Assembly (NCBI RefSeq): GCF_010091945.1
Contig: NZ_WVIE01000020.1
Coordinates: 1-64,000, forward strand
Length of the DNA: 64,000 nucleotides
Reading direction: 5' to 3'
Origin: Myxacorys almedinensis A
Lineage (GTDB): Bacteria > Cyanobacteriota > Cyanobacteriia > Leptolyngbyales > Leptolyngbyaceae
The notes beneath the pieces are model-generated. The model was given only the letters and a program-made list of their open reading frames with translations. It made no database searches and was not told where the DNA came from. The translations under genes and the position numbers were made by a program. The first letter of the stretch is position 1. Each line of letters begins with the position of its first letter. Positions 18,989 to 26,768 of the stretch are shown here, piece after piece.

Positions 18989-20650
18989 ATGATGAACCAG
19001 GAAAAAAGGACGGAAAAACTCGTGGGTCAGCGTCAATTTTATCTTTTGCCTTTTGCCTTGTGGCTTGCTGTTTCGCCTGCTTTGGCGGCACCGTTGCAAA
19101 ATTGGCGATACGATCCTGCAACCAATCAGCTAGAAGTGACAGTAAAGGCAGGCGTCACGCCCCGCTATTCGTTTGCGGCTTACCCGGCGCGGGTGATTCT
19201 CGAATTGCCCAACACTGAAGTTGGCAACGTTAAGCTGCAAGAGTCGTATGCTGGAGCGGTGCAGCGAATTCAGGTGGCTCAATCGAAAGACGCGGCGACC
19301 ATCACGCTGGTGCTGGCTCCGGGTGCAGTGTTGACCAAAGAACAAGTGCAACTCCAGCAGGTGAGTGAACCAGACAAGAGCCGCGATCGCTGGGTCTTTC
19401 GCCCTCTGCTAGCCAATACCGCCAACACGGCTGCCGTTCCCCGGTTCTCTGCGGTGACTCCAGCACCAACGGCTGCGCCGAGTGTGGTTTACCCACCGGG
19501 CTTGTCGCCCAACGAGATCTCTCCTCCAGCACCCGCTTCGAGTGTGTTGGCTCCTCCTGCAAACGCCATGAATTTGCCGCCCAACGAGGCGTTGGCACCG
19601 ATTCCTACTCCGCCAACCTCGGATCAGTTTCCGCCTGGGCTGTCTACCTCTGGCGCAAGCCAGCCCCTTACAACCGCTCCACCAGAGATCGTGACCCAAG
19701 CGCCTCCCCGCGCAGATATTGTTTCTCAAGCGCCGCCGCCTAACCCATTGCGCTTGCCCGAAGTCAATTCTAGTTTGGCAATTCCAGATGCTCTACCGCC
19801 GATGTCGGCTCCGGCGGCTCCATCGGTCAGCGTTCCTCCTTTGCAGCAGGCAACACCAATCCCTGGAACCGGGCTGCCTCCGTCTAGCGAATCTTTCCCA
19901 ATTCCGACGGCTCAGCCCTTATCTCCTCAACCCAGCATGAGTGCGCCTCTACAGCCCGTCCGAACGCCGCAAGCGTTGCCTCAGGCATTGCCTCAGCCCC
20001 TCCCTCAGACCTCCGTTCCTCAGCCTTCTATGGCTCAACCCTCCATGCCCCAACCTACGAGAGTAGCGACGGCAGGGCAGATCGAATTTGGTCAACCTTT
20101 GCCGACTAGTAGCGGATCTGCTCTACCGACCTATGGCGCTGGCACGCCGCAGCCAGTGCCCCCCCTGGTGAGCCTCACGAGTTCTACAGAGGGCGTTGTG
20201 TTGCCATCTGGCACGGTGCTTAATTTAAGCTATCCCGGCAACCAGGTGCTCAAGCTAGAAGCAAATAAGCCGCGCCCCGAAGTGCTGCTGTTGCAAAATG
20301 AAGTGCGCGATCGCGCGGGCAATTTGATCATTCCGCTCAACAGTCAAGTCTCTGGGCGCTTTGAGACAGATCGCTTCGTTGCCCAATCGATCGCTATCGA
20401 GGGGCGATCGTTCCCGTTTGCGGCAACCTCTGACTCGCTAGGAGGCTCGCGGCAGGTGTCGGATCGGAGCTTGCTGATCAATTCTGGCATTGGCGCGCTA
20501 GCAGGAGCCTTGCTGGGGGGGCTGTCGGGTGGAACGGTGGCAGGAGGGGCAGTTGTGGGGGCAGGTGTGACCTATGCAATTGCGCCAAAACCGGCAACCA
20601 TCACGCCGGGGCAACTGGTACAGGTGCGGTTAACCCAAGATTTGCGGTAA
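18989..20650 (+). CDS. AMIN-domain secreted protein with Pro-rich linker and glycine zipper
   Basis: A 553-residue exported protein. The signal peptide ends near SPALAAPL (residues 29-36). An AMIN domain follows (about 37-130; YDPATNQLEVTVKAG, PARVILELPNTEV), which binds peptidoglycan. Residues 150-400 form a low-complexity Pro/Ala/Ser/Gln linker rich in PP, QP and APP repeats. The C-terminal domain (from about GVVLPSGTVLNLSYPG) has a beta-sandwich look, and ends with a glycine-zipper hairpin (GALAGALLGGLSGGTVAGG) and a short tail. This suggests an envelope-spanning component anchored to the wall. AMIN proteins with other tails include AmiC and PilQ; this one has neither the amidase nor the secretin domain. 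Confidence 0.82.
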   Translation: MMNQEKRTEKLVGQRQFYLLPFALWLAVSPALAAPLQNWRYDPATNQLEVTVKAGVTPRYSFAAYPARVILELPNTEVGNVKLQESYAGAVQRIQVAQSKDAATITLVLAPGAVLTKEQVQLQQVSEPDKSRDRWVFRPLLANTANTAAVPRFSAVTPAPTAAPSVVYPPGLSPNEISPPAPASSVLAPPANAMNLPPNEALAPIPTPPTSDQFPPGLSTSGASQPLTTAPPEIVTQAPPRADIVSQAPPPNPLRLPEVNSSLAIPDALPPMSAPAAPSVSVPPLQQATPIPGTGLPPSSESFPIPTAQPLSPQPSMSAPLQPVRTPQALPQALPQPLPQTSVPQPSMAQPSMPQPTRVATAGQIEFGQPLPTSSGSALPTYGAGTPQPVPPLVSLTSSTEGVVLPSGTVLNLSYPGNQVLKLEANKPRPEVLLLQNEVRDRAGNLIIPLNSQVSGRFETDRFVAQSIAIEGRSFPFAATSDSLGGSRQVSDRSLLINSGIGALAGALLGGLSGGTVAGGAVVGAGVTYAIAPKPATITPGQLVQVRLTQDLR

Positions 20651-20682
20651 TCGTTTGATCGACACATTTGATCGACACAAAA

Positions 20683-20716
20683 GAGGCGCGATCGCAAAGC
20701 TGCGATCGCGCCCCTC
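20683..20716. terminator. Convergent hairpin (HIP1-based)
   Basis: An imperfect inverted repeat, GAGGCGCGATCGCA / TGCGATCGCGCCCCTC, with a 4-base loop and a 2-base bulge. It lies between the convergent ends of the AMIN gene and the DUF3172 gene. It could terminate both transcripts, though no T-run follows. Each arm contains a GCGATCGC octamer. Confidence 0.5.
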
Positions 20717-20735
20717 CCGCTCATAAACTCCTACC

Positions 20736-21341
20736 CTAAAAATCGTTGTTCTGCGTCGGCGAGGAACCATCCAAAAATAGATTCTTGGCGTTGTCGCTCT
20801 GATACACACAATCAATAGTCGGCTTATTCTCTAAACTGCCAACATATCCGAAGGTGCTAAGTCGCTGACGACACTCCCGCGATTGATCTGACGTTAAGAG
20901 GTTACGTTGCTCTAACACTGCCCAATTCGCCCGTCTCAACACGCAGGCAGGTTCCATCGCTGCCTGTGCCACGTAAATCTTAAACGGACTCAACGTTACA
21001 TATAGCCGAGTACTCATCGACATTGCACTTGCTCCATTTTGAATACAAATATCTGGGTTTGGAGCTTGCTGGTCGAGTTGCACATTCGTCTGTAGAACCC
21101 CGTCTTGATTTGGCGTTACGGTGGTGAATGCAATTCCTACGCCAATTCCCAGAACAAAAATGCCGGCGATGATAGCGATCGCAGTGGCATTAAACATCGA
21201 AACTATCTTTTTCTCCGGTTTGGGGTCGGGAGGGGTGAAGTCGCTTCTGCGATCGTAATCGTTATAATCGTTCCGACCGGTTCCGCGCGGCTCCGAAGGA
21301 TCATAGTCGTTGTAGGAATTCGATCTAGGTCTGCGTTTCAT
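20736..21341 (-). CDS. DUF3172 family membrane-anchored protein
   Basis: A 201-residue cyanobacterial protein. A charged, Tyr/Asp/Arg-rich cytoplasmic N-terminus (SNSYNDYDPSEPRGTGRNDY) precedes one helix (ATAIAIIAGIFVLGIGVGIAF) and an extracytoplasmic domain with several cysteines (PDICIQNGA, EPACVLRRANW, ECRQRLSTFGYV, IDCVYQ). These are landmarks of DUF3172, whose function is not known. The cysteines may form disulfides outside the cytoplasm. Confidence 0.82.
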   Translation of the reverse strand: MKRRPRSNSYNDYDPSEPRGTGRNDYNDYDRRSDFTPPDPKPEKKIVSMFNATAIAIIAGIFVLGIGVGIAFTTVTPNQDGVLQTNVQLDQQAPNPDICIQNGASAMSMSTRLYVTLSPFKIYVAQAAMEPACVLRRANWAVLEQRNLLTSDQSRECRQRLSTFGYVGSLENKPTIDCVYQSDNAKNLFLDGSSPTQNNDF

Positions 21342-21500
21342 AATCGCTTTAGAGATGAGACGGTCACCAAGCTGAATGCTATTTTACTTGCTTTTACTAG
21401 TATGACGAATCTTAGGGGCAGATGGCTGAGAATCAACATCTCTGTGCGCGATCGCCTGAAAATGCAAGAATAATGGCAATGTTTCAATGCGCTATTCCTT

Positions 21501-22313
21501 GTGACTCTACCAACCCAGCGATCGCAGCCCTCTTCACTTTCCCGACTTTGGGCAGATAGCCTCACTGTTTTTTGGGGAGATTGGCTTGATCTGCGCGTCA
21601 GACTCGTACAAGTTGCCGCATCGGGTCTTATTTCGCCCCTCATCTACATTTTGGCATTTGGGTTGGGATTGGGCAGCACCCTAGACTCGGTTGCCAAACC
21701 CACAGCCGGGGAAAATTATCTAGAATTCATTTTGCCGGGGATGGTTGCACTGTCATCCATGGTCATTAGTTTTGGGGGCACGACGTTTTCAATTTGTGGC
21801 GATCGCTTGTTCACCAAAACCTTTGAAGAGATGCTGCTGATGCCAGTCCACCCGTTGGCGCTGCATTTAGGGAAGATGTTAGCCGGAATAGTCCGGGGCA
21901 TGCTGACGGCAGGATCAGTGATTTTGGTAGCTGTTTTGGTGACTGGGAAGATTTGGAGCTTTCTCAACCCGTTGTTTTTGCTGGTTTTGATCCTCAATTG
22001 TGCCGTTTTTGCGGGGCTAGGCGTCTTGGTCGGTCTCAATGTCAAGTCGCTTGAGAGCGTTGGCATTTACAACAATTTTCTGATTGTGCCCATGTCCTTT
22101 TTAGGAGGAACGTTTTTTGACGTAGCCACCTTGCCCGTTGCGCTAAAGCTGATCGTCTCCCTCTTGCCATTGACCTACACAAGTTTAGGATTGAGAGCCG
22201 CTGCTTATCTTCCCATTGCCCAGTTTCCCTGGTTTGTGATTCCGGTTTTGTTGGTCATGGCGATCGCAGTCTCAGCAGTGGGTGCCTACCAGTTTTCTCA
22301 TCTGCAAGACTAA
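21501..22313 (+). CDS. ABC-2 type transporter permease
   Basis: A 270-residue permease with six hydrophobic segments. Landmarks are SPLIYILAFGLGLG, the stretch ENYLEFILPGMVALSSMVIS, and a late FLGGTFFDVATLPVALK, as in NodJ/ABC-2 exporters of lipids, polysaccharides or drugs. The start codon is GTG. No ATP-binding subunit is adjacent, so the partner must be encoded elsewhere in the genome. Such orphan permeases are common in cyanobacteria. Confidence 0.85.
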   Translation: MTLPTQRSQPSSLSRLWADSLTVFWGDWLDLRVRLVQVAASGLISPLIYILAFGLGLGSTLDSVAKPTAGENYLEFILPGMVALSSMVISFGGTTFSICGDRLFTKTFEEMLLMPVHPLALHLGKMLAGIVRGMLTAGSVILVAVLVTGKIWSFLNPLFLLVLILNCAVFAGLGVLVGLNVKSLESVGIYNNFLIVPMSFLGGTFFDVATLPVALKLIVSLLPLTYTSLGLRAAAYLPIAQFPWFVIPVLLVMAIAVSAVGAYQFSHLQD

Positions 22314-22343
22314 TTCATTAAGACTGATTCATTGGCTTTGCAG

Positions 22344-23258
22344 CTAAGACATTAATGGAGCGATCGTTTCCACTACCGATTGCGCTAGCGTATCAAAGTC
22401 ATATCCGCCTTCGAGTCCAAACACGATTTTTCGAGTGATGGTTAAGCAATAGCGTGTAAATACACCATAGTCTTGTGGTTTTAATGAAATTCCTGCTAGC
22501 GGATCGTCATGGTTTGCGTCATAGCCTGCACTCACGATCAGCAGATCGGGCGCAAACTCGCTCAGGAACGGCACAATTTTCTGGTCAAACACGGGTTGAT
22601 AATCCTCGATGGTGCTGCCTGCACCCATGGGCAAATTCAAGACATTCTTGTGCAAACCTCGTTCGCTAGCTTGCCCTGTTCCTGGATATTGTGGCGATTC
22701 GTGAAGTGAGCAAAACCGAATGTTTGGATTGTCTTCAACGATCGCTTGAGTTCCGTTGCCATGATGGACATCCCAATCGAGAATAGCGACTCGGTTTGCT
22801 CCATTTTTTAAGGCATAGTGGGCAGCGATCGCAGCATTGCTAAATAGGCAAAATCCCATACCGATGCCTGCTACGGCATGATGCCCCGGCGGACGCACCA
22901 GCGCAAAACAGGGTTCTCCCGATTGCAGCGCATAATCTACCCCATCGATCCAAGCATTTACAGCAAGCAACGCCACCTCAAAGCTTAGCCGAGACACCGG
23001 CGTATCACCATCAATTTGCCCACCGCCCTGCTCAGCTAACTGCCGCAATGCTTGAATGTAGCGTGGATCATGGATGGATTGAATCAAGGCTAACGGCGAT
23101 CGCGCTTGAACGTTAGTTGGGATGCGCCATTCTAGTCGCTCTGCCCACGGAGCCGACTTAAGAGCGGTCTGAATGGCGGTCAATCGTCCTGCTGTTTCAG
23201 GATGAAAGCGACCCGTATCGTGGAGAAGAAACTCGTCGGAATAAAGGATAGGAACCAT
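22344..23258 (-). CDS. Histone deacetylase-superfamily protein (AcuC/HDAC-like)
   Basis: A 304-residue zinc deacetylase. Landmarks are LVRPPGHHAVAG (the catalytic His pair), AILDWDVHHGNGTQAIV (metal-binding Asp and His), SLHESPQYPGTG and IVSAGYDANHDDPLAG (third metal ligand). Bacterial members deacetylate acetylpolyamines or acetyl-lysine in proteins such as acetyl-CoA synthetase; the substrate here cannot be decided. The length is standard. It is convergent with the ABC permease gene. Confidence 0.92.
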   Translation of the reverse strand: MVPILYSDEFLLHDTGRFHPETAGRLTAIQTALKSAPWAERLEWRIPTNVQARSPLALIQSIHDPRYIQALRQLAEQGGGQIDGDTPVSRLSFEVALLAVNAWIDGVDYALQSGEPCFALVRPPGHHAVAGIGMGFCLFSNAAIAAHYALKNGANRVAILDWDVHHGNGTQAIVEDNPNIRFCSLHESPQYPGTGQASERGLHKNVLNLPMGAGSTIEDYQPVFDQKIVPFLSEFAPDLLIVSAGYDANHDDPLAGISLKPQDYGVFTRYCLTITRKIVFGLEGGYDFDTLAQSVVETIAPLMS

Positions 23259-23421
23259 AGATTCAGAAGACGCCGCAATTCTAAACTATACGTCGGCATA
23301 GCTTGATTAACGACAAAATATGATCGCTTAGCCAACTTACCCTCATGTCAATTTAAACATGTCAATTGGATAGATGGTACGAACACAATCAGCAATGTTC
23401 GTACCAACAGACATGCCTAAC

Positions 23422-24273
23422 CTAAACTGACTCAGGCGGCAATACAACGCGCTTTGCTAAACCCAACACTCGTAAAACCTGAATTGCCCACCAGGTCATA
23501 TCAACTTCCCACCATTTCCATCCTGCCTTCGCCACATTTGGATAAGCGTGATGATTGTTGTGCCAGCCTTCACCATAGGTCAAAAGTGCTGCCCACCAAA
23601 GGTTGCGGGAGTTATCTTCTGAGTCAAACGTGCGATAGCCTCTCATGTGCGTTGCTGAATTAATCAGCCATGTACTGTGCCACAAAAACACGGCTCGCAC
23701 AATCAGACCGTAGAACACAAACGACCACCCCCCCAAACCATAAAGCACGACGCCCAACGGAAACTGTAACAGCAAGAAGTAACGATCGAGCCACCGATAG
23801 AAGCCATCTCGCTCTAGGTCGGGCGCAAATTTTTTGTACGAGTCGTAGTCGAAAAATTTTGGTCGGGGGTAGAGTACCCAGAGCATATGACTCCACCAAA
23901 ACCCCCGTTGTGCCGAGTAAGGATCGTTATCCGGATCTTCGGTGTGCAAGTGGTGCATCCGGTGCCCTGCGACCCAAAAAATTGGTCCGCCCTGCATGGC
24001 AAGTGCGCCAATAAATACGATGACATACTCCAACCATTTGGGAACCTGTAGGCTACGATGCGTCAGTAGGCGGTGATAGCCCAAACAAATCCCGATGCTT
24101 CCGGTTAGCCAATGGAGAGCGATCGCAACGCCCAGCGCAGACCACGAAAAGAACCACGGTGCTAACAAGATCAGAGCGTGAATTGTGCCAAAGAACACCA
24201 CATTTAGCCAGCGCAGTGACAACGTTGGCTCACCCACAGGAACGGTTTGATGAGAAATAGAAGTCATGGACAT
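23422..24273 (-). CDS. desC: Delta-9 acyl-lipid desaturase DesC
   Basis: A 283-residue membrane di-iron desaturase that introduces the first double bond into stearoyl or palmitoyl chains of membrane lipids. The three histidine boxes are intact: HRLLTH (HX4H), HRMHH (HX2HH) and HNNHH (HX2HH, in GEGWHNNHHAYPNVAKAGWKW). Four membrane segments are visible. The cyanobacterial DesC pattern (GPIFWVAGHRMHHLHTEDPD) is clear. The gene is divergent from a TetR-type regulator with two palindromes between them, so it may be regulated by that protein. Confidence 0.93.
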   Translation of the reverse strand: MSMTSISHQTVPVGEPTLSLRWLNVVFFGTIHALILLAPWFFSWSALGVAIALHWLTGSIGICLGYHRLLTHRSLQVPKWLEYVIVFIGALAMQGGPIFWVAGHRMHHLHTEDPDNDPYSAQRGFWWSHMLWVLYPRPKFFDYDSYKKFAPDLERDGFYRWLDRYFLLLQFPLGVVLYGLGGWSFVFYGLIVRAVFLWHSTWLINSATHMRGYRTFDSEDNSRNLWWAALLTYGEGWHNNHHAYPNVAKAGWKWWEVDMTWWAIQVLRVLGLAKRVVLPPESV

Positions 24274-24420
24274 CCTTTACTGAATGGATCAACTACTGAA
24301 TGGATACAACGCTCGTCAGCACCTCAATCAAGACTCTTAATCAACAGTACTGATCGCTCTCCTCTTCCACACCTCTTGATTGGACGCTGATAAAGAATCC
24401 AGATACAGTAGATGAGAAGA

Positions 24421-24437
24421 TGCAAGTGACGCTTGCA
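24421..24437. promoter_or_regulatory. Palindromic operator, site 1
   Basis: TGCAAGTGACGCTTGCA, a 17-bp inverted repeat with 8-base arms and one mismatch. It lies in the gap between desC and the TetR-like gene. It is almost identical to site 2, 47 bp downstream, which points to one shared DNA-binding protein. Confidence 0.7.
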
Positions 24438-24467
24438 GTTTTAGCTTAGCAATGACTTGTTTATTTA

Positions 24468-24484
24468 TGCAAGTGCCACTTGCA
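24468..24484. promoter_or_regulatory. Palindromic operator, site 2
   Basis: TGCAAGTGCCACTTGCA, a perfect 8+1+8 palindrome. Its end lies 8 bp before the ATG of the TetR-like gene, where a bound dimer would block transcription or translation of that gene. This is a typical position for TetR self-repression. Confidence 0.75.
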
Positions 24485-24492
24485 TTATTTCT

Positions 24493-25704
24493 ATGTCCAC
24501 TCCGCGAAACCCAACCCGGCAGCGCTTGATCGACGCAGCACTAGAACTCTTTGCCCATCAAGGCGTCACTGATACCACAACCAAACAGATTGCAGAATTG
24601 GCTGAAGTTAACGAAGTCACTCTATTTCGACAGTTTGGGAATAAGCACGGACTGCTCTTAGCAGTGATCAAAGAAGCAGCCGTATTTACGCACATCGGTC
24701 AGACCTTGGTGCAGCAAGCAAACCAAACGAGCAGCCTAGATGAGGCTCTCAAAGAGTATGCCAATGCTAGTCTACAAGCATTAGAGCGCGTTCCTGAAAT
24801 GGTGCGATCGGTGGTGGGTGAGGCAGGGCAATATCCGGCGGAAAATCGGGAAGCGCTAGGACGGGGTTTTACGCAAGCCAATCGGTATGTGGCGGAGTAT
24901 TTTGAGACCGTAATCGATCGGGGGCAACTCCATACTCATCTACCAGCAGATAAGCTCGCCAGCCTGCTCAATGGCATGTTGCTGGGCTATGCGGTGATCG
25001 AATTTACCAGCGAATTTCATGACCTGTGGCAAAATCGGGAAGATTTTCTCGATAATCTGGTGACGCTGTTTCTTCAGGGGGCAGTTTCTAACCAACCAAC
25101 TTACCACTCTCAGCCGATTCCAGCGCTAGTCGTGTCTGATTTACCGGCTAGCATTGTCCATGCGATTCTGCAACGAGCCAAGAAAGAAAGCCTGCAAGAC
25201 TATGCGCTGATGTATGTGCTCTTTGGTTCAGGATTAAGTTCTACGGAGGCTGTGGCGTTGGAGCGATCGCACTATTTTAGCGATCGCACTCAGCAATTTC
25301 TCCAAGTTGCGATCGACACCCCCCGCCAAGTTCCACTCAATCAGTGGATTATGGGCAAGCGATATGGCTCGTATCTTAAAAATCCCCTGATTCAATGGCT
25401 CAAAAGCCGTAAAGATGCTTATCCTGCCTTGTTTTTAAATGGAGACAGCCACCCCCTAACTGAAGTCGATCTTCAGCAGCAGTGGCAGAGGTTAACCAGC
25501 GGATTTACCACGCCAGAGGGTCAGCGCTTAACCATCGAGCAAGCCCAGCAAACGTGGTGTGTAGACCTTTTCCTGCGAGGCATGACGATCGAGCAGATGC
25601 AGATTCTCACGGGCTGGAAAGCCAGCCAACTCGAACCCTATGCTCAGCGATCAAGAGAGAAGGCAGCATTAGAACACGCAATTCGGCTCGATCAAAAAAG
25701 CTAA
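24493..25704 (+). CDS. TetR-type regulator fused to an inactive tyrosine-recombinase-like domain
   Basis: A 403-residue protein, about twice the usual TetR length. Residues 1-60 are a TetR DNA-binding domain (PTRQRLIDAALELFAHQG, TTKQIAELAEVNEVTLFRQF). Residues 60-200 form a helical ligand domain. From about residue 215 the sequence follows the integrase fold: YVLFGSGLSSTEAVALERSH resembles the LLYTGLRISELLALRW block, and a later block LTIEQAQQTW...LFLRGMTIEQMQILTGWK resembles the HxLRHTFA...LGH block, ending in LEPYAQRS. The Arg of the first block is Ser, and the His and Arg of the second are lost, while the Trp and Tyr positions remain, so it should not recombine DNA. The start is MSTPRNPTRQ. 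It is divergent from desC, with paired palindromes upstream. The target and ligand are unknown. Confidence 0.8.
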   Translation: MSTPRNPTRQRLIDAALELFAHQGVTDTTTKQIAELAEVNEVTLFRQFGNKHGLLLAVIKEAAVFTHIGQTLVQQANQTSSLDEALKEYANASLQALERVPEMVRSVVGEAGQYPAENREALGRGFTQANRYVAEYFETVIDRGQLHTHLPADKLASLLNGMLLGYAVIEFTSEFHDLWQNREDFLDNLVTLFLQGAVSNQPTYHSQPIPALVVSDLPASIVHAILQRAKKESLQDYALMYVLFGSGLSSTEAVALERSHYFSDRTQQFLQVAIDTPRQVPLNQWIMGKRYGSYLKNPLIQWLKSRKDAYPALFLNGDSHPLTEVDLQQQWQRLTSGFTTPEGQRLTIEQAQQTWCVDLFLRGMTIEQMQILTGWKASQLEPYAQRSREKAALEHAIRLDQKS

Positions 25705-25750
25705 ATTCTGCCGAACTGCTATCCCCCTTGGGAGAGAAAACAAGAATTTT

Positions 25751-25783
25751 GCTCCCTTCTCCGAACGTTAGAAGAAGGAGAGC
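25751..25783. terminator. Imperfect hairpin between convergent genes
   Basis: GCTCCCTTCT, a 10-base loop, then GAAGAAGGAGAGC. The arms pair with a bulge. It lies between the stop of the TetR-like gene (plus) and the stop of the fasciclin gene (minus), where a shared terminator is expected. Confidence 0.45.
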
Positions 25784-25796
25784 CAGTCTTCGTGTT

Positions 25797-26489
25797 CTAC
25801 AGCCCGGTAACTTGCTGACGCAACTCGCGGGAGAGCAGAACTCGGTTGACTGCATGAATAACGCCATTCGAGGCTTGAATATCTGCCTGCACAACGCTGC
25901 CATCGTTGACAATCACTCGCTCAGGAGTAACTGCGATCGCAACGCCCCCACCCAGCGTCTTCACCCCGCCTGACTGGAGATCGCTCGATCTATATTCCCC
26001 CGGAGCCACATGGTAGGCAAGAATGCGATTCAGCAATTGCCGATTTTGAGGCTGTAGCAGCTTCTCAAGAGTGCCAGATGGAAGGGCTGCAAAGGCTGCA
26101 TCAGTGGGTGCAAAGATTGTGTAGCGTCCACCACGGCTCTGAAGCGCGTCTGTAAGTCCAGCCGCTTCTACGATCCGCGCCAGGGTAGTGAATGAGCCAG
26201 CACTAGAGGCTTGTTGCAGCAATTCAGAGGCTGAGCTATCGCTGGTGTCTTGGGGAGTAGGTGTAGTAGGGCTTGGCTCAGCCGTGGGCGAGGGTAACGG
26301 AACTGGGGTCTCGTCTGGCGTTGGCGTTGTGGTTGGGGTTGGCGTTGTAGTCGGCTCTGGCGTTGGCGTTGTGGTTGGCGTTGTGGTTGGTGAGGGACTT
26401 TGGGCAACGACCGAGACAGCCGTTAGGGATATAAAAAATGCTGATAGAAAGACCAGCGATCGCGAACGGAAACTAACTAGATGACGCAT
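25797..26489 (-). CDS. Secreted fasciclin (FAS1) domain protein
   Basis: A 230-residue exported protein. A signal peptide (LVFLSAFFISLTAVSVVAQS) is followed by a Thr/Pro repeat linker (about residues 31-85; TPTTTPTPEPTTTPTPT) and one FAS1 domain (about 95-230). The FAS1 landmarks are FTTLARIVEAAGLTDALQ, YTIFAPTDAAFAALPSGTLE and LLNRILAYHVAPGEY, ending VNRVLLSREL. FAS1 domains mediate adhesion to cell-surface polymers. The linker may be O-glycosylated or span the wall. The Thr-Pro DNA is itself a short degenerate repeat. Confidence 0.92.
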   Translation of the reverse strand: MRHLVSFRSRSLVFLSAFFISLTAVSVVAQSPSPTTTPTTTPTPEPTTTPTPTTTPTPDETPVPLPSPTAEPSPTTPTPQDTSDSSASELLQQASSAGSFTTLARIVEAAGLTDALQSRGGRYTIFAPTDAAFAALPSGTLEKLLQPQNRQLLNRILAYHVAPGEYRSSDLQSGGVKTLGGGVAIAVTPERVIVNDGSVVQADIQASNGVIHAVNRVLLSRELRQQVTGL

Positions 26490-26768
26490 TACGAAACTAT
26501 CCTTAAAGCAGAGAACAATCCAAAACGTTCATACTGTAGAGCAGAGCTTGCCCAGTTCTCCTCTATCTAGAGAATTAAGCGTGAGCCGTAGAGTCTGCCT
26601 AAATTTTGGCACTGCTCAGCCCGCGAAGCTCCATCCACAACGTTGCGCGGTTGAAGGTGCTCAGTTTAGGTCAAAGTTGCTTTCGCTTCTTGGATCTTCT
26701 CGCTGCAACTCTTTGCCGAACTGAATCGCCCAAACGGGACTCTGGTGACTTGTTTAGACGTGCTTGGC

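Noticed and set aside
20683-20716. HIP1-rich hairpin as a regulatory operator
   Set aside because: GCGATCGC is scattered across the whole window and here sits between convergent gene ends, so a terminator or chance is more likely.
26260-26420. Thr/Pro-coding repeat as a minisatellite or separate plus-strand gene
   Set aside because: It is the linker of the fasciclin protein; the plus-strand Val/Gly frame is only its shadow.
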